A stretch of 64,000 nt of DNA from Latrodectus hesperus (lineage: Eukaryota; Arthropoda; Arachnida; Araneae; Theridiidae): NCBI GenBank assembly GCA_037975125.1, contig CM075853.1, positions 55,888,091-55,952,090 of the forward strand. Reading direction: 5' to 3'. Every line of letters begins with the position of its first letter. Position 1 is the stretch's first letter. Both the position numbers and the translations under genes were made by a program. Positions 24,801 through 39,294 of the stretch are shown piece after piece. A model generated the notes under the pieces. It was given only the letters and a program-made list of their open reading frames with translations. It made no database searches and was not told where the DNA came from.

Positions 24801-26181
24801 AAATTTTAAAAATTGCTTAAATATAAAGAAATTGAATGTACATTTATTTTGTGCAATGCTAATAAATGGAAATAAAATTTTTAGATAATATTTTAATTAG
24901 CTCGTGTGGATTGTGATTTTGAAATCAATGTGAAATTTTCATCAAGATAAAATATCAGTATATTTAAATTTATAATAAAAGTACTTGAAAACAGAATTGA
25001 TTATAAATTTGAATGATTTATTTTCCTACATAATCATTTTGGTATTGAGATACCTAAGTTAAAAAAAGGAAACAACACCAAAGTACTATTAATCCTTTAG
25101 CAGTTATTTGTCAAATTTAGTTTAGATTTGCAGTAAGATGTTCCAACGAATAGTTAAAAATACAATTTTGGCATTTATCTTCATCTTTATAAAGCACGAA
25201 TTTTATAACCTTTATAGAAAAATATACTTGCAAAATAAGCAATTTAGTTCAAATATATTTTAGAATAAATATAGAGAGAAACTGTAATAAAAATTCACAT
25301 ATCATCTTAGAACAACAAAATAAGATGCAGTAAAAATTGTTTTAAGCGAAATATAAACACTCTTTTGCAATTGTTATTGGCCACGAAGCCTAAGTTTTTC
25401 CTTTAGTCATCACTTTTACAGTAAGCATTGAACATTTAAGAAAACTATTAAAAATATGATTTGTTTGTTTTTATTATTCTCAATAAAAAGTTGTACTTTA
25501 CTTCAGAATTCTTGGACCTATGAAAATTGAGACTTTCTATTTAAATTTATTTCAGTTTATCAAAAAGGAACAAAAAAGTTAAACAGTGACATGTATTTTT
25601 TAATATTATAATTATTTAAGCATAGAGAAACTAGATTTAGAATAAGAGATTCAGGGCTTTCATATATTAATTTTTAAAATTGGAATTTAATTTTAGATTT
25701 AATTTTTAAAATTAACTTAAATTTAGGAAATGCATGTAAATGGAATTAATTAATAGAAATTAATCATTCTATCCAATTAGACTTGAAGAAAATTAAATAC
25801 ACAAAACTCTCAACGAAATCCTGAATAAAATTTGAAAAAAATTTTCTTTATTGCAAATAATTTGTATTTAAATATTTTCGCCTTAGTAAAACAGGAAATT
25901 GTGAAAGTATTTCATAACTTTCTGAGTTAAAATATAGCAAAATGCCATGCTATACCTTTTAGCTAACACTAAGATATTTTATATTTGTTTTTTATTCAAT
26001 ACAATTTAACAAAAATTCCAAGGAATATTAATGATCATTGATGAAATGTGTTAAATAGATATATGTTTGTAATAAATATTAATACTAGATTTTGCTATTA
26101 AATTGGAATGTATTTTGTAATTCTGATTACGCGCACCTGTTAAATGGTGTCATCATTCATATTTTTGCAAATTTATTTCAG
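21865..26181. other. AT-rich non-coding stretch
   Basis: More than 4 kb with no open frame above 60 codons, no tRNA-like boxes and no inverted termini that I could see. Confidence 0.6.
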
Positions 26182-26411
26182 ATTTGTCGCATATTGTAAA
26201 TTATTCATATGAAAGAAATAATATTTCTTTAAGTAGTATCTATAACAATACTTCCAAACCACAAGAGAAATTTAGTTTAGGAATTTTTAATATCGTTTTG
26301 CATAATAGTCATGGTAATGTTTTAAATCTAAAAGATATTAAAGTTAATGAATTAAAAAATAATCATATGTTATATTTTGGCATCCTCAATTTAAGGCTTC
26401 AATATTACTGA
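26182..26411 (+). CDS. Candidate terminal exon, product unknown
   Basis: AAATTTATTTCAG, a good acceptor, immediately precedes a plus-strand run of about 76 sense codons ending in TGA. It reads SHIVNYSYERNNISLSSIYN and later FSLGIFNIVLHNSHGN. A donor-like ATG/GTAATG lies inside at about 26312, so the exon could be shorter. The amino-acid mix is Asn/Ser/Leu/Ile-rich, which AT-rich random frames also give; no family recognised and no nearby poly(A) signal. Confidence 0.25.
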
Positions 26412-27522
26412 AAAAAGAATTCAAATTGAATTACATGAGAATTTATTCCATTCTGTAATAATTCTCACTTTTTCTCATTTCGAAAACTTCACTTACATTT
26501 TTGGAGCGATTCATTTAGTATTATCAATATAATTTAGGTTTTCAAACTATCTAAAAATTTTCCAAACTATCATGCTGTTGTAAAAGTGAAAATCTATGTA
26601 AACAATGACACATACAAACTTTCATGCAATATGGATTTAAATGTATTCATTTATACTATTAATTTCGTCTGTGATTGTTGGAATGTGTTTGCTAAATGAT
26701 TCTTTAAATGAAAAAAGATATTTTATATGTTATGAATTTATGAATCCAGATATATTTTGTAGTTACTAGGATTCGTTTACTTTTACTTAATGAATTATTA
26801 ATCTCAAAAATGGATTATAAAAGTTTTTGAATTTAAAACTGAAAAAATAACATAATTAAAAATAAATGTTTCGATTTATTTTATTCAAGTTTCACATACA
26901 TATATATATATATATATTTAAAATATAACATTAACATATATATATATATATAACAATTTAACAACTGTTACGTATAGTATTTTTTAGAACAAACATTATT
27001 CCTTTTAATGTGTTTGTTATTTTTTTGGATTAGAAGTACATAAATGAAAAGAAAAATAAAAAAATATTATATTTAACAATTTTGTGAAAGACAAACAATA
27101 GTAGTCTTATTAATAAAACGTTTATTATTAAATAATTCACATAAAATATTTTAAAATTTCTTTATTTAATCAGTGACAAAATGATATACATTACATTTAT
27201 ATGGTATGTAGTTAATCGAAAATGAGATGAACTGTATATTGTTTTATATTTACAAGACAAAATTCTGTAATCTTACTAAAATTAATCATTAAAATTGAAG
27301 TTTCATTCTTATCTAACACTTTCAGGAACAATATGGTTGAAAAACATTAATAATGAAAAGCGAAGCTATGAATTTTAAAAAGTATATTTGAAGTTTGTCA
27401 TGCCCATAATTAATTTAATAAAGAATAGAATATAGACTCAACACTCGTAATTTGTAAATTGAATGCATAATTTAAGAAATTTAAGAATTTTTGTAAATTT
27501 ACTTCTTAATTGCTTTGAATTC

Positions 27523-27524
<2 letters not shown>
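26412..27524. other. AT-rich stretch with two short TA tracts
   Basis: Two short (TA)n tracts at about 26897-26919 and 26935-26952; otherwise nothing recognised. Confidence 0.6.

Positions 27525-27606
<82 letters not shown>
27525..27606. repeat. (TA)n microsatellite
   Basis: About 41 uninterrupted TA units. Confidence 0.97.
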
Positions 27607-27607
<1 letters not shown>

Positions 27608-28835
27608 TCAAATAAATCAAATAATATGTGTGAATTTTTTATTTATTTCTAAATAAGTGTATTAAATTCGAATAAATTTGCAGAGAATATTAGTTCTATG
27701 GCAAAATAGCAGAAATGTGATTTCTTTTTCATACGAAAATGGTTGTACGAAAGTTTATAACTGAATTTTTTTTATGTATCAAAATTTCCAATCATTTTAT
27801 AGAACTATAATTTATCTTCTGAATTAAACTGTAAACATGAAAAATATTTTATGGAAGTTTTACTTATAAATTATTCTTCAATATGATGTCAGTATACTAA
27901 AAAATTTAAAAAAATATTACAAAAATTGATGAAGCTTTAACTGTATAATATAATTCTAAATTATATTAAATCATATTATCATGAAATTTATAATAAATTA
28001 ATAACAATTATTTTGTTAGAGCACATTATTATTTAATGAAGAATTACGAAAATCATAACTTGAATTATTAACGGGGTAAGCCGAAATCTTAGTTTACAAT
28101 ACTTACTCTCATTATAAAAGCATTGTCACTGTATGTAATGTTCAACCAATTTAGCAGCAGACGCTTCTATAAATGCATTTCTACATATCCAAGAATGAGA
28201 ACTTCCACTGATGCTGAGTTATGCGAATTTGGGTATTTCGCCTAAATTATACAACACTTACATCTATTTCAGACAGATAAATATAGAAGTATTATTCATT
28301 ATTAATATCATTTGAATAGAGAAAATGCCATTGAATATTACTACTATAATATTTTTGATCTTTTATACTTTAACATTTTAACTAAACATTGACTTGTCAA
28401 TTACTTTATTTACTCATGGTGTACTATTTGTTTGTCATTGGTTGCCAATACTATAAATTTGCATTACTGGGGTCAAATAAACACTATTTATTATATAAAT
28501 GCTATAAATGATTCGATATGAACTTATTCGCCTAAATATAATTCACGGGTATCCTGTAAAATTGTAGGAATTTAATGGATAATATAACAAATTGATGATT
28601 TATTTGAAAATTTGATTAAAACATTGATGATAGTTAAAAATACAAATATTTTTATTTTTTCCCATTAAAAATATTCTTTCCATTGAAAAACTTTAAAATT
28701 TGAAAAAAAAATTAAAATTCAATATATTTTAATTTAATTTCTCCTCAAATAATTAAAATGAAATAGTTTTTCATCCTATTAATTAACTGATAAAAGATCT
28801 TTAAATAATCAAATATATATTCAAATATGTCACAC
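27607..28835. other. AT-rich stretch with a small GC-richer pocket
   Basis: The pocket at about 28070-28245 has a minus-strand run reading SWICRNAFIEASAAKLVEHY before a stop, which looks coding, but it is too short to assign. The rest is featureless. Confidence 0.4.
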
Positions 28836-29075
28836 ATCCACTTGATGTAAGACATCCAATATTGGATCAAGAGCTACAAAGTAAGTTTTCGTTTCCTTCT
28901 TTTACCGAAATCTCTGGCCTACGGATCATATGTACAGATTAAGCATTCAGCCTACCACGCAATCCCCAGTGCCCTAAAATTGCCCTGAAAGGATGAAAGA
29001 TGGAGTTGACAAAGGGCGAGAATCGAACCTTTGACCTGCACCTCGGAACGTGCTACCACTATGTCATCGGCCTTT
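28836..29075 (-). mobile_element. tRNA-derived SINE, minus strand
   Basis: Read on the minus strand from about 29075: GGCCGATGACATAGTGGTAG holds an A-box-like element, and GGTTCGATTCTCGCC about 30 bp later is a good B box. A GC-richer tail of about 170 bp follows. As with the copy at 17885, the cloverleaf is incomplete, which argues for a SINE rather than a tRNA gene. The two SINEs do not look identical in their bodies. Confidence 0.75.
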
Positions 29076-29249
29076 AAACATACATATCCCTATTTACATT
29101 TATATATTTAAATACTTTGGGAAAAATATTATTTTTATTTGCATAGACTACAAGGACCTAGAACTTGGTTTTACTTTTGTGGAAGTGTGTATTTTTGAAA
29201 GTAATGAAAGTAATTTGTTGTACGTGTAACTAAATTTGAAAAATTTAAA

Positions 29250-30289
<1,040 letters not shown>

Positions 30290-30640
30290 CCACATCACAG
30301 TCCATAGTCGGGAATATTAATTGCTAGCGATATGCCGAGTATCAGCTCAAATAGAGCAACGACTTTTAAAGAAGCTCTGAGTGTCAGCAAAGTTATTATA
30401 TCTATTCGACATTCATTGACAACACATTATAAACACAGGTGACAGCTCTGTGCTCCCAATGACAAAGGAGTGGCAATCTTTTTAGATGAATCGTGCTTAT
30501 GTACGTTTTAATGGTTCACTTGTGTCTGGAGTTTTCAGTGAGAACGCTCATCTCCAGGGTGGATTCGATACTTTCGTGAAGACCCTGCACTAGTTGTGAT
30601 AGCATGGTCAACCATTTGTATAGCTCACACATAAGCATGA
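30290..30640 (+). pseudogene. Possible very decayed Tc1-like transposase fragment
   Basis: A GC-richer patch whose plus-strand translation contains FLDESCLC, which could be a degraded first-Asp motif of a Tc1 transposase (usually F-T/S-D-E-S-R-F), with frames broken on both sides. No terminal repeats seen. Weak. Confidence 0.2.
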
Positions 30641-31258
30641 AATTTAAAAATAAAAATAATAAAATCAATGATGAGATCGTATTGACGTGCATATACAATT
30701 GGTGAAAAATTATTTAAATGAAGGAACATTCGATCACTTAAGATAATTTGACTTTTTGTTAGATATTTAGTGGGAGTTTAGAATGAACAATAATATTATC
30801 AGTGATTCGGACTAGACAAGATCATGAAACTTGATAAGAATTTAATACGAATTTTATTTAGAAAATAGGCAATTCGCATTCTTAAATACAAAACTGGGGA
30901 TTTAATTTAAATCTCACAGTTCGAATTTGATTTTTTAACTGCAATATGTTATGCCGAGTCAGACACAAATCGTATATTACTATATAATTTACAGAATACA
31001 TGTTCACTGTTTGGATTGAAGTCTCACTTATATCCTTGATTTATTCTTTAGGTAGTTAAAAAATAGATTTTTACATTGAACTCTGTATATGGAGTTATAA
31101 GAAATTAATTATACGTGAAATTTGTAAGAATTATAGAAGCGTATCACAATGACCATGATTTCTAACAAGTTAATACATTTAGACACCATTGTAAAAATTA
31201 ATGCTTAAAAGTAACAGTTATGATTGTTTAATTTATTTCTTCACCATCAAATTCATTA
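30641..31258. other. AT-rich stretch
   Basis: Nothing recognised before the TA target site of the next transposon. Confidence 0.5.
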
Positions 31259-31728
31259 TACAGGGTGATTATAAAAAAACTTTGCCAACATCTGCACTTC
31301 TAGCGTCCATTCTATTTAACCGATCAAGATGATATTTCAAATATAGTTCTTTTGAGATATGCGCTCGAGATTCTGTGAATGGCAACACAGTGGCCCTCGC
31401 GGTTACAGTTATAGTGACAGAAACTCGAAATTTTCGAATGGCAACGTCTACTTTTTACCATCGCAAAATGTTCAGCACATGCGAAAACTCTAAATAGCGT
31501 TGAAACGGTACCGATATGTCTAAAAACGGACGTGTTCTGCAAACACAAAAAAGAGTTCTGAAAACCGGTCAATAAAACACGATCTGAGCGCACGCAATAA
31601 ATTTGCATGTGACAGAGTCAAGAAACCAATCACAGAACGCCGGTCACCAGATATTCAGCGTAGGAAACCTATAAAATACCAAGCGGGTATGCGAAGTCGT
31701 CATTCGGGAACTCGCACATGCCGACGAT

Positions 31729-32807
31729 ATGAGTCTTCCTAGGAAAGTTCGCGGTGAATTGATCAAACTCTATTACCAAAATGGGATGAACGCTGTGGAA
31801 GCCTTGCGTGTGTATCGCCGCAATCATCGACAACGACGCGGCCCATGTACTCTGCAAGCTCTGCGTGATTTAGTGCGGAAATTCGAAGATACAGGCTGCA
31901 CCTGTGACAAACAGCGCTCCGGACGGCCAACTGTTTCTGAGGACGTTGTCATGGAAGTGCACCATACAGTGACTGCAGGACACACAGAAACCGCAAGAGG
32001 CATAGCGCGCGTGTTGGATATTCCAATCTCAACGGTCCGCAAGCTCTTGGGCTCGGTACTTCACATGTTTCCCTATCGGTTCCAGCGCGTCCAGATGTTG
32101 GAGCCGGGTGACCCACAACAACGTCTGGACTTCGCAAATGCATTTTTGTTACGATATGATGTGGATAACGACTGGCCACTTCGCATACTATGGACGGATG
32201 AGGCGCATTTCACCTTAAATGGCAGCATTAACACAAAGAATTGTGTGCACTGGGGAGAGACGAATCCTCATGCTGTGGCGCCAGTACCATTATTTGACGC
32301 CAAAGTGACTGCGTGGTGCGGCATTACAGCTACATTTGTTCTAGGCCCGTTCCTCTTTGAGGAAACGCCCCGACTGGCCCGGCAACATGTTCTGTAACGG
32401 GCCCTCGGTATGCAGCCATGCTGAAAAATTATGTCTTACCGGAGTTGCGTCGGCTGAATGCACTCAATGACATTGTTTGGATGCAAGATGGCGCACCTCC
32501 ACATATAGCGAGGTCAGTTAAAAGGCTCCTGGATCAGCATTTTGGTGATCGCATCATCTCACGCTATTATCCTTTTCCGTGTCCTGCGCGATCCCCAGAT
32601 CTGACGATTATGGATTTCTGGTTTTGGGGCTATCTCAAATCCAGAGTTTATCTGTGCAATCCTCAAACATTGTCGGACTTAAAGGATTCTATACGTCGTG
32701 AGATTGGAAACATCCCTCGTGCCATGTTGCGTGCAGCGACATTGTCCACCGTCTCCCGCATGCAATGCGTAATTGCCTGTGATGGCACTCATGTGGAAAA
32801 TGTTTGA
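31729..32807 (+). pseudogene. DDE transposase, DD41D group, one frameshift
   Basis: Starts at ATG 31729 (SLPRKVRGELIKLYYQNGMN), an N-terminal helix-turn-helix region of the DUF4817 kind, followed by SGRPTVS and a second helix-turn-helix near residues 85-107. The first Asp is residue 157 in LWTDEAHF. Near 32375 an indel breaks the frame; the second frame resumes upstream of 32418, before YVLPELRRLN, and runs to TGA at 32805-32807. The second Asp lies in VWMQDGAPPH. The third lies in SPDLTIMDFWFWG, with 41 residues between the second and third. That spacing is characteristic of the DD41D lineage of Tc1/mariner. Only the frameshift appears to inactivate it; it is much less AT-rich than its surroundings. 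Confidence 0.92.
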
Positions 32808-33117
32808 AATTAATAAAGATTTTTTTCTCTATGTGTTCTCATCATTGAGCAGTGTCTTGTCTCTATCGTATGCATTATTCCTCCGTGCGCCCTGAAGAAC
32901 TGTTTGTATGTGTATAACACGTCGGTTTTCGGACATATCGGTACCGTTTCAACGCTATTTAGGGTTTTCGCATGTGCTGAACATTTTGCGATGGTAAAAA
33001 GTAGGCGTTGCCATTCGAAAATTTCTAGTTTCTGTCACTATAACTGTAACCGCGAGGGCCACTGTGTTGCCATTCACAAAATCTCGAGCGCATATCTCAA
33101 AAGAACTATATTTGAAG

Positions 33118-33237
33118 TATCATCTTGATCGGTTAAATAGAATGGACGCTAGAAGTGTATCATCTTGATCGGTTAAATAGAATGGACGCTAGAAGTGTAT
33201 CATCTTGATCGGTTAAATAGAATGGACGCTAGAAGTG
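33118..33237. repeat. Three tandem 40-bp copies inside the right TIR
   Basis: Perfect or near-perfect 40-bp units at 33118-33157, 33158-33197 and 33198-33237, each beginning TATCATCTTGATCGG. The left TIR has a single copy (about 31292-31330, inverted). The expansion lies about 35 bp from the outer tip. Confidence 0.97.
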
Positions 33238-33273
33238 CAGATGTTGGCAAAGTTTTTTTATAATCACCCTGTA

Positions 33274-33815
33274 TTATGAATTTGTTTATTATTGTTACTA
33301 TAAAGAAATGCTGAGACAATGATTACAAAAATATCTTTTTACGAAAGCTTTCTAGAAAATTGAAGTAATAACTTTATCATGGATTTTTATGATATTTCAA
33401 CATTTTCTTAATTTCTTATTATATTACATATTCCCTCTTGATAATTACATAATGTTAATGGAGGGATGAATTTATGTTACTACATATCTTACACTATGTA
33501 AAAAAAGTAGGTCATTTGATTTTGTAACACCTACCGAAAAATATTTTATGTTTACTAAAAAATTTTATTAGAAACATTTTGCAAATATTTTAAAAATACA
33601 ATTTTAACATCAGAAATATGATGTTCAAGCATAAAATATTAATGGCAACAAAAATATTTTCTCATTTTGGAAACTCTGAAAATAAGTAGAAAGACAGCAT
33701 TATAATGAATGAAAAAATTATGATTTTAACAAGGAATCTTTTTCTCATTGACCTTTAAAACTTCAAATATTCTAAGTGAATATTATAGAGATTGAACTTC
33801 TGTTTGACAAAAATT
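33274..33815. other. AT-rich spacer
   Basis: Nothing recognised between two transposons. Confidence 0.5.
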
Positions 33816-34431
33816 ATCATACTAATCATTCAATGCTTCTTGAAGCTGAGTTAGCGAATCAAATTGCCTCCCATCAACATAAACTCGACGATCTATCATT
33901 GCCCGGATGTTTTCCACTATATTTAGGTCAGGACTTTTGGCTGACCATGGCAAAACATCCACATTATTTGTTAACCTCTTCGCGACGGGTGGTGCATATA
34001 TGCATTTCGTACGGACGAAAGTGAGGGCAGGGCGGTGCATATATGCATTTTAAGCTAGAACAATTTTTAATAATCACTAGATGGCACTATGTGTCCATTA
34101 CATTTAAACTGAACGTAGTTTTAGTGTTCTGACCATCATTTTTTTCGTATTCCTGCTTTTTTGGTATTTTGATTATCAGCTGTGGGTGGGAGAGAGGAAA
34201 TATCAATGTATACAAACACAGCTCGGCTCTTCAACTATCCACGTGATTTAAGCATTCTCGCTTCTGATAGCTCTCCGAACACTTTTTTTTTATTTTGTTT
34301 TCGCTACTATTGGAAGTCTTTTAGGGTTTTAGCGTCAGTTTCGTTACAGTTTTTACTGCTTTCGGTTATATGTGCTCACTTTTCTTGTTATTTTGAAAAT
34401 TTTCGACTCCAGATTATTATGGCGAGGATTA

Positions 34432-34612
34432 TCTGGTAGGCATTTTCCTACCCTTAATTTGAACAAAAAGGTAGAAAAAAGTCACAGAAAGTGCATTGCT
34501 TGCTCACAAACCTTGATGAAAGAAAAGAAAACACAACAAACATTTTATACTGTTAAATCATGCAATGTCGGACTTTGCATTTCTCCGTGATTTGAGATTT
34601 TCCATACTCAGT
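34432..34612 (+). pseudogene. C-terminal cysteine-rich end of a piggyBac transposase
   Basis: Reads GRHFPTL, then SHRKCIACSQTLMKEKKTQ and CNVGLCISP, a stop, then FEIFHT. The pattern H-F-P followed by C-x-x-C ... C-x(5)-C and a final F-x-x-x-H-T is the end of the piggyBac family's C-terminal zinc-binding domain, which binds the transposon ends. A TGA replaces the usual Cys position before FEIFHT. Nothing of the catalytic DDD core is left. Confidence 0.8.
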
Positions 34613-34927
34613 CTTCATTTTAAATTTTGTTATTTTTTTTTTGTAAACAGCCCTTGTACAGTTTTTATTAGTTTGCAAATATGTTGAAGTGTTTTGTCAA
34701 TTAAAATTTTGGAAAAACTGGAATTGCACTGTCGAAAATTATTTCTCAAAGTAAGTACCTTTATATATATATATTTTCATATAAATTGAAGGAAAAACAT
34801 TATTAAAATCTAGTTTTAATGTTATAAGATAGATTATGTGATAATCTAAAATGCTACCAAAAATCACGGCGATAGGACTTTAACTTTATTATTTACAAAT
34901 TTTTTTCTAAAGTTAGGCCTAGCGGAG

Positions 34928-35006
34928 AAAAACCCCCGTCCGATTTCTACCATTAGGTAGAAATCGGACGGGGTTTTTGAAAAGAATGATATTAATCATT
35001 CTTTTC
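34928..35006. repeat. Two back-to-back hairpins near the piggyBac right end
   Basis: First hairpin 34928-34978: AAAAACCCC-CGTCCGATTTCTACC pairs with GGTAGAAATCGGACGGGG around a short loop, with about one bulge. Second hairpin 34979-35006: GAAAAGAATGAT pairs with ATCATTCTTTTC around ATTA. They abut, about 60 bp from the right terminus. Confidence 0.9.
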
Positions 35007-35327
35007 ACTTCAGCTTCGTTCTGAACGCGCGTCTTAAACAAAGGCGCCCCGTCGTGAAAAAGGTTAAGAACCAATGTTTGACTCCAGTCACGGTGTGAAC
35101 TCCGTCTTGCTGAAACTTCTATTTTTCACCCACCCAAGTCAGAGTCATAAAGAAGAAGCTCGGAATTCAGCACTTGAATGTAGTCTGTATGTTTTTCCCA
35201 CCATTTAAGAAAACCAGACTTGTCCCTCCTCCGTATTCAACAACCCCTCCCCAATCAAACCATGAAACTCCCTCCTCCCATTTGTCATGTTGAACAGTAT
35301 TTGTCATGTTGAACAGACAATGCCAGT

Positions 35328-35375
35328 ATTTAACTTAGACGGTCCAGACATCCGTCTGGACGGTCTAAGTTAAAT
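35328..35375. repeat. 48-bp palindrome inside the Tc3-like pseudogene
   Basis: ATTTAACTTAGACGGTCCAG lies opposite its inverse around a 4-base loop, one mismatch in 22 pairs. Just upstream (about 35280-35318) ATTTGTCATGTTGAACAG is directly duplicated. Together they look like a local inverted duplication that scrambled the transposase just after the first catalytic Asp motif. Confidence 0.9.
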
Positions 35376-35760
35376 TTCTTTTCATCAGAAAATATGATAG
35401 AAGTCCATTTTGTAGTCCTTGACATGTGCTCCTTAGACACCCTAAACTGTTATCAACGTGAGCTTGTGTCCACTTAGGATGATGTTTCCGTTTTTCGAAA
35501 ATGAATTTTTGAGATCTTTTAATATGGTTGCAAACTGTTTGTTTCGTCACATGATTAAGTCCTGTTTGATCTCTTGACTTTGAAATACTTCCTTTGTTCT
35601 TTTTAAGCAAACGAGAAAATTTTTTTTCTTCACGTGGTGTTAACTTTTTTAGCCTACCAGTCTTTTTTTTCTTTCAATTTTTAAAAGGATTTCTGATCAA
35701 TTTTGAAACTGTATTGGGGCTCACCTGCAACAATCGCCCAATGGAATAATAAAAGAAACA

Positions 35761-37269
35761 TTATTTTTGATAAGGGTTCTATTTAATACAATTATTAAAT
35801 TTTTGCAAAATGATTTTGAATTAATTTTAGAAATTTAAGGAAGTTAAAATAATAAAAGTAAAGTAAAATATTTTAAATTATCTAAGAAAAATATATTTTT
35901 GATCTTTAGAGTAAAGAAAAATTAATTAATTTTATTATCAAGCCATTTAAAAGGAATACTAATCATATAATTAAGTAAATATTAAAAATATGTTTAACAA
36001 TAGATTGAAAATTTCGTTCACTTTCAAGATTAATATTTTTATTATTTTCTTAGGTAAACTTAGAAGTTCAATTTAATTTTAAATACAATGGATAGTGTTC
36101 GATGCCTTTCCAGTAAAAGCACGTAAAACTCTTTAAGGTTATATGCATTTATTGACAAAAAAACGTAATAAAATGTATTTTCTAAGTTTTACTTTCTAAG
36201 AGAATTCATTAAGGATGCTTAAATTAATAATTTCTAAACATCGATATTTTTAAGTTAAATTATTTTCATTAGCAGTTTATTATTTTAGCACATTGAAAAT
36301 TTCTCTTATAATCATTTGTGTACATTTTATAAATATGTTAGTTTTATATAGTAAAAACAGTGAATTTTATTCCATAAATAAAATTTACAATACACTATTA
36401 AGCAAGAAATACTTTATGTACATACGTTTTCTACATAAATGTATCAAGAAGGTATTTTGAGATTGAGAGCATATCATATTATTTTTAAAAATTAGCTGTG
36501 TATTTAAAACGTAATACATAAATTATAAAATATTTAAACTCATTGAAAAAGAACAGAGATATAATTTGAAATTTTAATTTTAAATCCATGGGATTGGCAA
36601 TACATAATTCTCGATTTTTTTAGTCATTCAAATTTCCAATTCAAGAGTACAGTTAAAAGAATTTGTAATTTACATTCTTTGTTTAATACTATTATGTTAG
36701 AATTGGATATGTGTCCTTCTCATACCTCATTTATTATTTTAAGGTTCTAATCAAAATATTGTGCACAAACTAAAATAAAAAAATAACCAATTTATATAAC
36801 TATTGATATTTTTATTTGATTGCATTCAATCATATAAAAATTATCTTAATTTCAATTTTGTTAGTAATTATATGTGTAATAAATACATGTTATCACAGTT
36901 TCAAAAAGGTAAAGTATGTTGAAGAGTAAAAACAAATGGGTGTAAAATAATAAATTATGCTTATCGACATTATAGATTTTAATTAACTCAAGGAAATATA
37001 TTGCTTAAAATGCATGATTAAATTTGGTAACTTAAAATACAAATATTCGTAAATATATTTTTCAATTAATTTTATAAGTGCTTATGATAGTATAAAACAA
37101 TAATTATTTACTTTATAACTAATTAATGTATTTAATATGTATTACATTCAGTACAAAATTTAAAGTCATAGAGTTACATGAAATAAAATAAGAAAACTTT
37201 AATGTTTCTTTATTTACATGATAAGCAATAAGCAAATGATTTGTGTAAACATAGACCTAATTAGAGCAC
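35761..37269. other. AT-rich non-coding stretch
   Basis: No feature recognised. Confidence 0.6.
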
Positions 37270-39055
<1,786 letters not shown>

Positions 39056-39070
39056 TATATATATATATAT

Positions 39071-39157
39071 ATGTTATTTCATATTACATAAGTAAATATT
39101 GCAAAATCATACATGAATTTCTGGACATAATGTCGAATGATATTATATAATGTGAAT

Positions 39158-39204
<47 letters not shown>

Positions 39205-39294
39205 TTAATTCACATTATATAATATCATTCGACATTATGTCCAGAAATTTATGTATGATTTTGCAATATTTACTTATGTAATATGAAATAACAT
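39071..39294. repeat. Near-perfect 224-bp palindrome with a (TA)n centre
   Basis: Arms of about 93-95 bp (39071 to about 39165, and about 39200-39294), beginning ATGTTATTTCATATTACATA and mirrored at the far end. I see one mismatch (GAATTTCTGG against its partner at about 39115). The centre is about 38 bp of TA with one G interruption. It begins right after the TA tract that borders the transposon at 37459-39055. Confidence 0.95.

Larger units (their letters stand above)
31261..33271 (+). mobile_element. Long-TIR Tc1/mariner transposon (DD41D type), complete ends
   Basis: About 2.01 kb. The ends begin CAGGGTGATTATAAAAAAAC and are mirrored at the other side; TA flanks both ends (31259-31260 and 33272-33273). 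The terminal inverted repeats are unusually long, about 290-300 bp (31261 to about 31558, and about 32897-33271), and close to identical outside a tandem expansion in the right repeat. It encodes one transposase on the plus strand. The strong similarity of the ends argues for a fairly recent insertion. Confidence 0.95.
33975..35063 (+). mobile_element. piggyBac deletion derivative inserted in the Tc3-like gene
   Basis: Flanked by TTAA at 33971-33974 and 35064-35067, the piggyBac target duplication. The left end reads CCTCTTCGCGACGGG; the right end read inward is CCTTTTTCACGACGGG, so the termini are inverted repeats starting CCT. A GGTGCATATATGCATTT word is repeated near the left end (about 33990 and 34035). 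At 1.09 kb it is less than half the usual autonomous length, and it keeps only the 3' end of a piggyBac transposase. Confidence 0.9.
33816..35760 (-). pseudogene. Tc3-like transposase, split by a piggyBac insertion
   Basis: Minus-strand transposase in two parts. The 5' part (35760 to about 35068) has a helix-turn-helix reading SIGRLLQVSPNTVSKLIRNP, then LTPREEKKFSRLLKKN, HHPKWTQAHVDN, and the first Asp in FSDEKKFNLDRPDG; frames are broken several times. The 3' part (33974 to about 33816) continues NNVDVLPWSAKSPDLNIVEN with the catalytic Glu present, then DGRQFDSLTQLQEALND. The coding sense resumes on either side of the 1089-bp insertion, with TTAA on both sides. Local rearrangements near 35280-35375 also damage it. 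Terminal repeats of this element were not identified. Confidence 0.85.

Noticed and set aside
31324..31608. 94-codon minus-strand frame and its partner at 32904-33128 as a conserved small protein
   Set aside because: The two frames resemble each other only because they lie in the inverted terminal repeats of the same transposon.
33118..33237. CRISPR-like array
   Set aside because: Contiguous 40-bp copies without spacers, inside a transposon end, in a eukaryotic window.
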